Translations under genes and position numbers: made by a program | NCBI GenBank assembly: GCA_019416865.1 | Contig: DXWL01000055.1 | Coordinates: forward strand, 1-7,783 | Source of the DNA: Fusobacterium sp. | Lineage (GTDB): Bacteria; Fusobacteriota; Fusobacteriia; Fusobacteriales; Fusobacteriaceae | Reading direction: 5' to 3' | Length of the DNA: 7,783 bases | Shown here: positions 1 to 5,405 of the stretch, piece after piece | Layout of the letters: each line of letters starts with the position of its first letter | Numbering within the stretch: the first letter of the stretch is position 1 | The notes under the pieces: generated by a model | Told to the model about the DNA's origin: nothing | The model's database searches: none | The model's input: only the letters and a program-made list of their open reading frames with translations

Positions 1-75
1 TAAATAGAAACTATTTTTTCTTAGAGAATTTTATTTTTTACAAGTTTGCAACAGCTTTTTCTTTATAAATTATTT
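1..75. other. AT-rich stretch downstream of the lipoprotein gene, weak hairpin
   Basis: This short stretch follows the stop codon of the leftward lipoprotein gene. A small AT-only hairpin is visible (AAATAG at 2-7, loop AAA, CTATTT at 11-16), and on the plus strand it runs into a T tract at 14-19. It could be a weak terminator for a rightward gene that ends outside the window, but the stem has only one G-C pair and I would not rely on it. On the minus strand the word AGCTGTTGCAAA (46-57) recurs in the terminator at the other end of the window, although no complementary arm is present here. No gene is visible. Confidence 0.25.
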
Positions 76-870
76 TTAGTTTTCAGCACCAAAAAGTTTT
101 TTTATCCCTGTTTTTGGCAGACTTAAAATTTCCAGCCCTTTTGTAACACCGTACATAAGTACCTTTGTTCCATAACCTATATTTTCAGATGTGCTTACCT
201 CTTTTCCTTCATAAAGGTTTCCATTTTCATTTGTATAATATCTCACCTGTGAATTTGTATATCCTTCCATATGTTTTTCTAAAAACAGAGGGCTGTTTAC
301 AGATATTATATCAAGCTCTAAATCTCTCCTTCTTTCGTCAAAAAAGTTTTCACGGCAGTATTTCAAGTTTACATAATGAAGGGCATCCATCACATAATAA
401 TTTTCCTCTTCGTTGGCTATTATGTGAAGTTTCTTATCCTGCATATTCCAGATTATCTCTCCTAAAGTAACTGCCTCATCACTGTATCTTCTGATATCTG
501 AATATCCATCTTCTCTGATAAATTTTTTATAAAATTCATTTGTCATTTTTTCATAACTTTCAAAATTATAAATAATTAGTATCTTATTTTTATTTTCCAA
601 AGACTTCTCATCGTAAAAATGAAGTATTTTTTCTTTACTGTCTATTATAAGCTCTCTTGGTATTCTTAATTTTTTAGCAATAAGCTCTTTTTCCTCTACA
701 TCTGCAATGCTTCTGTCAAGCTCTTTGCTCTGCATTATAAAACTAACTAAAATTTCTTCATTTTTAGGCACTCTAGTATATATACCTTCTGTTTTTCTGG
801 GACGCTGAACTATCTTATTTGTACAACCGACCATTAAAAAAAGAGTTAAAATTAAAATCAAATTTTTCAT
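76..870 (-). CDS. Predicted lipoprotein of unknown function (264 aa)
   Basis: The product begins with a classic lipoprotein signal: a Lys at position 2, a hydrophobic run at residues 4-14, and a lipobox MVGC with the lipidated cysteine at residue 16. The mature protein is about 249 residues, charged, mixed alpha/beta in composition, with no further membrane segment. I do not recognise its family. A Tyr/Glu/Asn-rich middle (residues 95-180) and a more hydrophobic C-terminus with several glycines (230-262) are the only visible landmarks. The ATG is supported by an AGAGGAA ribosome binding site (879-885 on the minus strand) that lies over the end of the upstream SPFH gene. The gap between the two genes is only 5 nt, so they should be co-transcribed and probably translationally coupled. 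The likely location is the periplasmic face of the inner or outer membrane. A role alongside the SPFH scaffold is inference from position only. Confidence 0.88.
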   Translation of the reverse strand: MKNLILILTLFLMVGCTNKIVQRPRKTEGIYTRVPKNEEILVSFIMQSKELDRSIADVEEKELIAKKLRIPRELIIDSKEKILHFYDEKSLENKNKILIIYNFESYEKMTNEFYKKFIREDGYSDIRRYSDEAVTLGEIIWNMQDKKLHIIANEEENYYVMDALHYVNLKYCRENFFDERRRDLELDIISVNSPLFLEKHMEGYTNSQVRYYTNENGNLYEGKEVSTSENIGYGTKVLMYGVTKGLEILSLPKTGIKKLFGAEN

Positions 871-875
871 AAGCT

Positions 876-1805
876 CTATTCCTCTTCTTTTTTAAACATC
901 TCTCCCACAACAGAAGTAATAGAAGCGATATTTTGAAGTTCTGATGGAATAATAATTTTTGTAGCTTTTCCATCAGCCACTTTTTCAAATGTTTCCATTC
1001 CTTTAAGAGCAAGTACCTCTTTTGTTGCTCCGGCTTTATTAAGAGCAACTATTGCTTCAGCTTTTGCTTTCTGGATAGAAAGAATTGCAGCTGCTTGTCC
1101 TTCCGCTTCTTTTTCAAGACTTTGTTTTTTTGCTTCCGCTCTTAAAATAGCAGCTTCTTTTTCAGCTTCTGCTCTTAAAATTTGAGAAGTTTTTTCTCCC
1201 TCTGCTACAAGAATTGCAGCCTCTTTTTGCCCCTCTGCTCTTCTTATAGCTTCTCTCTTTTCTCTTTCAGCCTTCATCTGTTTTTCCATAGCATCTTGAA
1301 TCTCTCTAGGAGGAATAATATTTTTTAATTCAATTCTGTTTATTTTTATTCCCCATGGATCTGTTGCCTCATCAAGAACAGCTCTCATTTTTGTATTTAT
1401 TGTATCTCTCGAAGTAAGAGTTGTATCCAGCTCCATCTCTCCTATTATATTTCTAAGTGTTGTTGCTGTAAGATTCTCAATGGCACTCATAGGGTGTTCA
1501 ACTCCATAAGTATAAAGTTTTGGATCTGTTATTTGAAAATATACAACTGAATCTATCTGCATTGTAACATTATCTTTGGTTATCACTGGCTGAGGCGGAA
1601 AATCTATAACCTGCTCTTTTAAAGATACTATTCTTACAATTCTATCAATAAAAGGTACAAGGATGTTAAGTCCTACCTGCCATGTTGTCAAATATCCTCC
1701 AAGTCTTTCAATAACATAAGCTTTTGACTGAGAAACTATTCTTACATGAAAAGCAAGGATAACGATAATCAACAGTAATAATATAAAAATAAAGAAAATA
1801 CTCAT
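876..1805 (-). CDS. SPFH/band-7 (stomatin/QmcA-like) membrane protein
   Basis: This 309-residue protein has the architecture of bacterial stomatin-like proteins such as E. coli QmcA (about 305 residues). Residues 2-19 form an N-terminal membrane anchor. Residues 20-180 form the SPFH/band-7 domain, with the family signature GLNILVPFIDR near 45-55, PPQPVITKDNV near 70-80, and WGIKINRIELKNIIPP near 151-166. A long Ala/Glu/Lys coiled coil with EAEKEAAIL/AEGEK-type repeats spans about 170-252. A short hydrophobic C-terminal part follows (282-303), ending in acidic residues. Family members form large ring- or cage-like oligomers in the inner membrane and organise proteases or membrane microdomains. 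The partner found next to many such genes, an NfeD-type protein, is not present here; a lipoprotein gene follows instead. The start is fixed by AAGGAGGA at 1811-1818, 5 nt from the ATG. The exact substrate or partner cannot be told from sequence. Confidence 0.94.
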   Translation of the reverse strand: MSIFFIFILLLLIIVILAFHVRIVSQSKAYVIERLGGYLTTWQVGLNILVPFIDRIVRIVSLKEQVIDFPPQPVITKDNVTMQIDSVVYFQITDPKLYTYGVEHPMSAIENLTATTLRNIIGEMELDTTLTSRDTINTKMRAVLDEATDPWGIKINRIELKNIIPPREIQDAMEKQMKAEREKREAIRRAEGQKEAAILVAEGEKTSQILRAEAEKEAAILRAEAKKQSLEKEAEGQAAAILSIQKAKAEAIVALNKAGATKEVLALKGMETFEKVADGKATKIIIPSELQNIASITSVVGEMFKKEEE

Positions 1806-1841
1806 AAAAATCCTCCTTAAAATAATTTTCTATTTAGACAT

Positions 1842-1847
1842 ATTATA
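1842..1847 (-). promoter_or_regulatory. Candidate -10 element of the SPFH-lipoprotein unit
   Basis: Read on the minus strand this is a perfect TATAAT, 36 nt upstream of the SPFH ATG. No good -35 hexamer lies 16-18 nt further up, so the promoter would be weak or need an activator. The palindrome array at 1904-1960 lies upstream of it. Assignment is by motif only. Confidence 0.5.
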
Positions 1848-1893
1848 CTATATTTTTGTCAGTTTTGAGTTATTATTTTAGATATGATAAAAC

Positions 1894-1926
1894 TTTTTAT
1901 TTCATAATAGTGTTATGAAATAAAAA
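1894..1926. repeat. Perfect 14-bp inverted repeat, 5-nt spacer
   Basis: The arms are TTTTTATTTCATAA (1894-1907) and TTATGAAATAAAAA (1913-1926), separated by TAGTG. All 14 pairs match. As RNA it could fold, but there is no T tract after it on either strand, so it does not look like a terminator. Its centre coincides with the first of three tandem palindromes (1910), so a protein-binding site is the better reading. Confidence 0.75.
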
Positions 1927-1960
1927 ATAACTTTGTTATCTTTTAATATAACAGTGTTAT
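1904..1960. promoter_or_regulatory. Triple palindromic operator-like array ATAAY-N3-GTTAT
   Basis: Three 13-bp sites follow each other: ATAATAGTGTTAT (1904-1916), ATAACTTTGTTAT (1927-1939) and ATAACAGTGTTAT (1948-1960). Sites 2 and 3 are perfect dyads of ATAAC/GTTAT; site 1 differs by one base. The centres are 23 and 21 bp apart, about two helical turns, so bound dimers would lie on the same face of the DNA. The array lies between the divergent SPFH and tetR promoters, upstream of both. The adjacent TetR-family regulator is the obvious candidate to bind here, but that is inference. A location upstream of the -35 element would fit activation or looping as well as classical repression. Confidence 0.65.
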
Positions 1961-1981
1961 TTGAAAATCCTTAATTTTCAT

Positions 1982-2010
1982 TTGATTAATTTAAAAATTT
2001 GAGTTATAAT
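1982..2010 (+). promoter_or_regulatory. Candidate promoter of the tetR-fadL unit
   Basis: TTGATT at 1982-1987 and TATAAT at 2005-2010 are separated by exactly 17 nt, matching sigma-70-type promoters at 10 of 12 positions. Transcription would begin near 2017, leaving a leader of about 60 nt before the regulator's ATG. The -10 overlaps a GTTAT word (2003-2007), the half-site of the upstream palindromes. Confidence 0.65.
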
Positions 2011-2023
2011 TACTACTGTATTT

Positions 2024-2032
2024 TGTTATAAT
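2024..2032 (+). promoter_or_regulatory. Second candidate promoter, extended -10 (TGnTATAAT)
   Basis: TGTTATAAT is a perfect extended -10 element. A poor -35 (TTATAA at 2004-2009) sits 17 nt upstream. It could act as a second start site for tetR-fadL about 22 nt downstream of the first. It also contains a GTTAT half-site at 2025-2029. Confidence 0.4.
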
Positions 2033-2079
2033 TTTAGAAAAATAATTTGATATTTTGTTATGTTATTTTAGGAGGAATC

Positions 2080-2673
2080 ATGCCGAGAGCTTTAAATTTT
2101 TCAAGGGAAGAAATTCTTCAAGTAGCTTATAACATTCTTATTGAAGAGGGAATGAAGAGTATCACTGCAAGAAATATTGCCAAAAAACTTGGCTCTTCCA
2201 CTATCTCAATATACTCAAATTTTAAATCAATGTCAGATTTAAAAAACGAGATGTCAAGACTTGCTAAAAACAAACTTTTTGATATAACAAAAAAAGAATA
2301 TACTGATCAAGGACTTTTAAACATAGGTATAGGAATATGTATTTTTGCTAAACAAGAGAAGGCACTTTTCAGATCCATTTTCTTAAGAGAAGATTTATCA
2401 AAAGACTTTATTGATGAAATTATCACTGATTTAAAAAATCTTATCACTGCTAGTTTTAGAGCTGACGAAAGATACAACCATCTTTCTGATGAAGTTATTG
2501 AGTGGATGCTTAAAAAAGGGTGGTGGTATGTACAAGGATATGCTTCTCTTATCTGTTCTGGATTTTACAATCCTACATACGATGATATTTTAAAAGAGCT
2601 TCGTGATATGGGGTCTGTTATTGTTCATGCAGGACTTAGCCGTCATGCAGAGCATATAGAAAATGTCAGATAA
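2080..2673 (+). CDS. TetR-family transcriptional regulator
   Basis: This is a 197-residue TetR/AcrR-type regulator. The N-terminal DNA-binding domain covers residues 8-55; the helix-turn-helix is in ITARNIAKKLGSSTISIYSNF (about 28-48), with the family-typical Tyr-x-x-Phe after the recognition helix. The C-terminal ligand-binding part includes WWYVQGYASLICSG (148-161), resembling the WHG-type TetR C-terminal domains, so a small hydrophobic ligand is plausible. I chose ATG 2080 because AGGAGGA (2070-2076) lies directly before it and MPR...FSREEIL is the usual beginning; the reading frame is open back to a TTG at 2047, but the extra 11 residues are unlike a TetR start. The fadL-type gene follows after 38 nt, which suggests regulator and transporter form one unit. 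The ligand is not known. Confidence 0.92.
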   Translation: MPRALNFSREEILQVAYNILIEEGMKSITARNIAKKLGSSTISIYSNFKSMSDLKNEMSRLAKNKLFDITKKEYTDQGLLNIGIGICIFAKQEKALFRSIFLREDLSKDFIDEIITDLKNLITASFRADERYNHLSDEVIEWMLKKGWWYVQGYASLICSGFYNPTYDDILKELRDMGSVIVHAGLSRHAEHIENVR

Positions 2674-2711
2674 TTTAATTTTTATATATTTTACTTTTTA
2701 AAGGGGGATTA

Positions 2712-4058
2712 ATGAAAAAATCGTTACTTATTTTATCTTTAATAGCTTCTGCAAATGCTTTTGCAGGAAGTATAGACTATCTTGCACAACAAGATGCAGA
2801 ATATTTTGCACACCCTGCTATGATTGGTAAGGTTGGAGTATCAGGGGCATATTACAACCCTGCCGGAACTGTGTTTTTAGAAGATGGACTTTATGTTCAG
2901 TTAAACTCACAAACACTTTTTAAAAATTATGAAATGGAAACTGTTTTAGAGAAAACAGATAAACTTAGCCACGAAAGTGATCACCCTACACTTTTTGTTC
3001 CAAGCATTCAAATAGTTAAAAAAGAGGGAGACAGATCATATTTCTTACACGCAGGAGCTGCTGCTGGTGGAGGAAAAGTTAAATATGAAAACGGAATATC
3101 TGCTTTTGAAGTAATTGGACAAGGTATCGAAGATTACTTTAACCTTTTATCATTAAAATCTGGTAAAAATCCAGTTGCTGATGTTAAATACATTGGGGGA
3201 ACAACTGTTAACGGTTCATCATACTACTTCAATACCACTTTTGGAATGGCACAAAAAATAAATTCTAAATTTAGTATTGCCGGTGGATTTAGAATGATGT
3301 ATGTTACTAGAGAATTAAATGGTTCTGCTGACTATAATTTAAATACAGGGGAACTTAATCTGGGAAACGGAAATGTTCATGTTGATATAGATTCTGAAAG
3401 AACAGGATGGGGAGTTGGAGGAGTTATAGGTTTCAACTACCAACCTACAGACAGATTAAATATTGGTTTTAAATATGAAACAGAGGTACATCTAAATCTT
3501 GATGCTGATGGAAGACTTGATACTTCATCTAAAGATAAAAAAGTACCAGATAAAATCATTGATAAAATAGATGGTATTCTAGAAAATCAAGATGTTATTT
3601 CTGAATGGTTAGTAGACGCAAACAGAAACCTTCCTGCTATGATGGCTCTTGGAGTTTCTTACCAACTTACTGACAGAGTTACATTATTAACATCAGGAAA
3701 CTACTATTTTATAAAAAATGCAAACACAGATAATCCTTATGACCATTACGATAATGGTTATGAGTTATCAGTCGGGGTTGACTATAAATTAAATGATAAA
3801 TGGACACTTATGGCAGGATATCAATATACTGATACAGGAGCAAATGAAAATACTTACAAAGATACAGACTATGCACTTGATGCAGATATGTATGGTGCAG
3901 GGGTAAAATATACTCCTGATGAAACAAAAGAATTTATAGTTTCATATGCTTATGTTGATTATAAAAACGGAACTGCTGTTGATAAATCAGGAGCTAAAAC
4001 TACAACATTTAAAAAGCAAGTAGATGCTGTTGCTCTTTCTGCAACATTTAAATTCTAA
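2712..4058 (+). CDS. FadL/OmpP1/TodX-family outer-membrane transport protein
   Basis: This 448-residue protein has a signal peptide (residues 1-18, cleavage after ANAFA) and ends in Phe (ALSATFKF), the usual C-terminal signature of outer-membrane beta-barrels. The family-typical YYNPAG near 47-52, at the edge of the N-terminal plug, and LPAMMALGVSYQLTDR at 307-322 point to the FadL/OmpP1/TodX family, which moves long-chain fatty acids or other hydrophobic compounds across the outer membrane. Alternating hydrophobic/aromatic strands with Asn/Asp-rich turns continue to the end. Length agrees with E. coli FadL (about 446). A Lys/Asp-rich stretch at about 270-300 is probably a surface loop. The ribosome binding site is AAGGGGGA (2701-2708), slightly off consensus, 3 nt from the ATG. 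It follows a TetR-type gene, likely its regulator. The actual substrate cannot be inferred; I am confident of the family, not of fatty-acid transport. Confidence 0.92.
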   Translation: MKKSLLILSLIASANAFAGSIDYLAQQDAEYFAHPAMIGKVGVSGAYYNPAGTVFLEDGLYVQLNSQTLFKNYEMETVLEKTDKLSHESDHPTLFVPSIQIVKKEGDRSYFLHAGAAAGGGKVKYENGISAFEVIGQGIEDYFNLLSLKSGKNPVADVKYIGGTTVNGSSYYFNTTFGMAQKINSKFSIAGGFRMMYVTRELNGSADYNLNTGELNLGNGNVHVDIDSERTGWGVGGVIGFNYQPTDRLNIGFKYETEVHLNLDADGRLDTSSKDKKVPDKIIDKIDGILENQDVISEWLVDANRNLPAMMALGVSYQLTDRVTLLTSGNYYFIKNANTDNPYDHYDNGYELSVGVDYKLNDKWTLMAGYQYTDTGANENTYKDTDYALDADMYGAGVKYTPDETKEFIVSYAYVDYKNGTAVDKSGAKTTTFKKQVDAVALSATFKF

Positions 4059-4087
4059 TGTTCTTACATATAAAATATTTTAATTTG

Positions 4088-4116
4088 TTGACACATTAAA
4101 AATATAGTTATATAAT
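4088..4116 (+). promoter_or_regulatory. Consensus sigma-70-type promoter of the thi operon
   Basis: TTGACA (4088-4093) and TATAAT (4111-4116) with a 17-nt spacer give a perfect consensus. The predicted start near 4123 lies about 20 nt before the TPP aptamer, as expected for a riboswitch-controlled operon whose regulation occurs after initiation. Confidence 0.9.
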
Positions 4117-4142
4117 TTTATAGTAAAATAATAAATACAAAT

Positions 4143-4226
4143 TACTGGAGGAGCCTTAATCGGCTGAGAGGAGATTCGTTCTCGACTCTTATTACCTGAA
4201 CTGGATAATACCAGCGGAGGGAAGTA
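4143..4226 (+). ncRNA. TPP riboswitch aptamer (thi box)
   Basis: The conserved thi-box segments are all present: GGAGGAGCC (4147-4155), CGGCTGAGAG (4161-4170), ACCTGAACTGGATAATACCAGCG (in 4194-4216) and GGAGGGAAGT (4216-4225). Pairings visible are P1 TACT/AGTA (4143-4146 with 4223-4226), P2 AGCC/GGCT (4152-4155 with 4162-4165), P3 with GAGA/TCTC (4171-4174 with 4180-4183), and CTGG/CCAG (4201-4204 with 4211-4214). The RNA binds thiamine pyrophosphate, and a terminator follows at 4267-4295. GGAAGT at 4220-4225, part of which forms the 3' strand of P1, is complementary to ACTTCC at 4275-4280 in the terminator. Without TPP this pairing would break the terminator; with TPP, P1 closes and termination proceeds. 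The aptamer is secure; the switching model is my inference from base pairing. Confidence 0.96.
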
Positions 4227-4266
4227 TTAAAACTGTTTGCTGTTTTTATTTAAGCTATGCAGATTT

Positions 4267-4295
4267 AAGCTCTGACTTCCGTCAGAGCTTTTTTT
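4267..4295 (+). terminator. Intrinsic terminator, expression platform of the TPP riboswitch
   Basis: A perfect 10-bp stem AAGCTCTGAC/GTCAGAGCTT (4267-4276 with 4281-4290) with a TTCC loop ends in a run of seven T (4289-4295). It lies between the aptamer and thiS, so it should stop transcription when TPP is bound. Part of its 5' arm and loop (4275-4280) can instead pair with the aptamer's 3' end. Confidence 0.93.
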
Positions 4296-4354
4296 ATTTA
4301 AAGTTTCCTCATATTTGTATCTTATTATATAATCTCAGGGTTTAGGAGGGAAAA

Positions 4355-4567
4355 ATGGAAATAACACTAAATGGTAAAAAAACTGAGCTTCAAAAAGAGA
4401 TGACTGTTGCTGAATTTATTGAAAATCTAAGCAAAGAAAAAAATATGACTCTTTCTGGAGCAGTAGTTTTAATTGATGATGAAGTGATAAAAAAAGCTGA
4501 CTGGGACAACTCTTTTGTAAAAGCAGGAGCTGCTGTTGAAGTTCTTGCATTTGTATCAGGAGGATAG
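4355..4567 (+). CDS. thiS: ThiS, sulfur carrier protein for thiazole synthesis
   Basis: This 70-residue protein has the ubiquitin-like beta-grasp pattern: MEITLNGKK at the start, MTVAEFIENL in the first helix, VVLIDDEVI in the middle strand, and GAAVEVLAFVSGG at the end. The C-terminal Gly-Gly (69-70) is the site that ThiF adenylates and that is then converted to a thiocarboxylate, the sulfur donor to ThiG. Length is close to the usual 64-70 residues. It is the first gene after the TPP riboswitch, with its own AGGAGGG (4344-4350) placed 4 nt before the ATG. A 61-nt gap separates it from thiG, holding no convincing structure. Confidence 0.96.
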   Translation: MEITLNGKKTELQKEMTVAEFIENLSKEKNMTLSGAVVLIDDEVIKKADWDNSFVKAGAAVEVLAFVSGG

Positions 4568-4628
4568 AATATTATAAAACAAACAAAAATTCACCATTTT
4601 AAAAAGAACAAATCAGGAGGAGATAATT

Positions 4629-5405
4629 ATGGATAAATTAGTTTTAAAAGGACATGAATTTGAAAGCAGACTACTTACAGGAACAGGAAAATTTTCTGAC
4701 AAAAATCTTATAGCACCTATGCTTGAGGCAAGTAAATCAAATATAATCACAATGGCACTTAGAAGAATAAATTTCGATAATCCAAAAGAAAATATTCTTA
4801 ACTATATTCCAAAAGGAATAACTCTTCTTCCAAATACATCTGGAGCAAGAAATGCAGAAGAAGCAGTTAAAATAGCAAGAATAGCAAGAGAAGCAGGATG
4901 CGGAGATTTTATTAAAATAGAAATTATAAACGACATGAAATATCTTATGCCTGACAACGAAGAAACAGTAAAAGCTACAAAAATTCTTGCAGATGAAGGA
5001 TTTATTGTTCTTCCTTATATTATGCCTGACCTTATTACAGCAAAAAAACTTGAAGAAGCAGGAGCTGCTGCTGTTATGCCTCTTGGAGCACCAATTGGTT
5101 CAAATAAAGGACTTCTTACAAAACCTCTTATCGAAATGTTAAACGATAACAAAAGACTTCCAATCATCGTAGATGCTGGAATAGGAGCACCTTCACAAGC
5201 AGCTGAAGCTATGGAAATGGGAGTTGACGCTGTGCTTGTAAATACAGCAATCTCTACTGCAGAAGATCCTGTTATGATGGGAAAAGCTTTTGCTATGGCT
5301 GTTGAAGCAGGAAGAATGGCATATCTTGCAAAACTTGCAAAAACATCTAAATATGCTAACGCTTCATCACCTCTTACAGATTTCCTTTTCAGAGGTGACA
5401 AATAA
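4629..5405 (+). CDS. thiG: ThiG, thiazole synthase
   Basis: ThiG forms the thiazole ring from 1-deoxy-D-xylulose 5-phosphate (DXP), ThiS thiocarboxylate and dehydroglycine. At 258 residues the length is typical. The TIM-barrel signatures are visible: LTGTGKF (16-22), LPNTSGAR (67-74), FIKIEIINDMKYLMPD (94-109), LGAPIGSNKGL (152-162) and VDAGIGAPSQAAEAMEMGVDAVLVNTAI (181-208). Lys96 in FIKIE corresponds to the Schiff-base lysine that binds DXP. The N-terminal TMALRR (41-46) is also family-typical. AGGAGGA (4615-4621) precedes the ATG. Its stop codon overlaps the thiH start by one base (TAATG), so translation of the pair is probably coupled. The antisense frame over this gene is open for about 150 codons but is a shadow. 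Confidence 0.97.
   Translation: MDKLVLKGHEFESRLLTGTGKFSDKNLIAPMLEASKSNIITMALRRINFDNPKENILNYIPKGITLLPNTSGARNAEEAVKIARIAREAGCGDFIKIEIINDMKYLMPDNEETVKATKILADEGFIVLPYIMPDLITAKKLEEAGAAAVMPLGAPIGSNKGLLTKPLIEMLNDNKRLPIIVDAGIGAPSQAAEAMEMGVDAVLVNTAISTAEDPVMMGKAFAMAVEAGRMAYLAKLAKTSKYANASSPLTDFLFRGDK

Noticed and set aside
165..470. 101-codon plus-strand frame opposite the lipoprotein gene
   Set aside because: No ribosome binding site, no recognisable product, and fully antisense to a gene with a clear lipobox.
815..1048. 77-codon minus-strand frame overlapping the SPFH and lipoprotein genes
   Set aside because: It is a different frame of the same strand over the coiled-coil end of the SPFH gene; the Lys/Leu-rich product has no motif and the real genes are secure.
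1153..1260. Repeat-like sequence inside the SPFH gene
   Set aside because: It encodes the Ala/Glu/Lys heptad-like coiled coil common to the family, not a DNA repeat in its own right.
2047..2079. TTG start extending the TetR protein by 11 residues
   Set aside because: The ATG at 2080 has AGGAGGA just before it and gives a standard TetR N-terminus; the extension would include the ribosome binding site as codons.
4586..4600. Possible AAAAT/ATTTT hairpin in the thiS-thiG gap
   Set aside because: Five A-T pairs only, with no T tract after it; too weak to be a processing site or attenuator.
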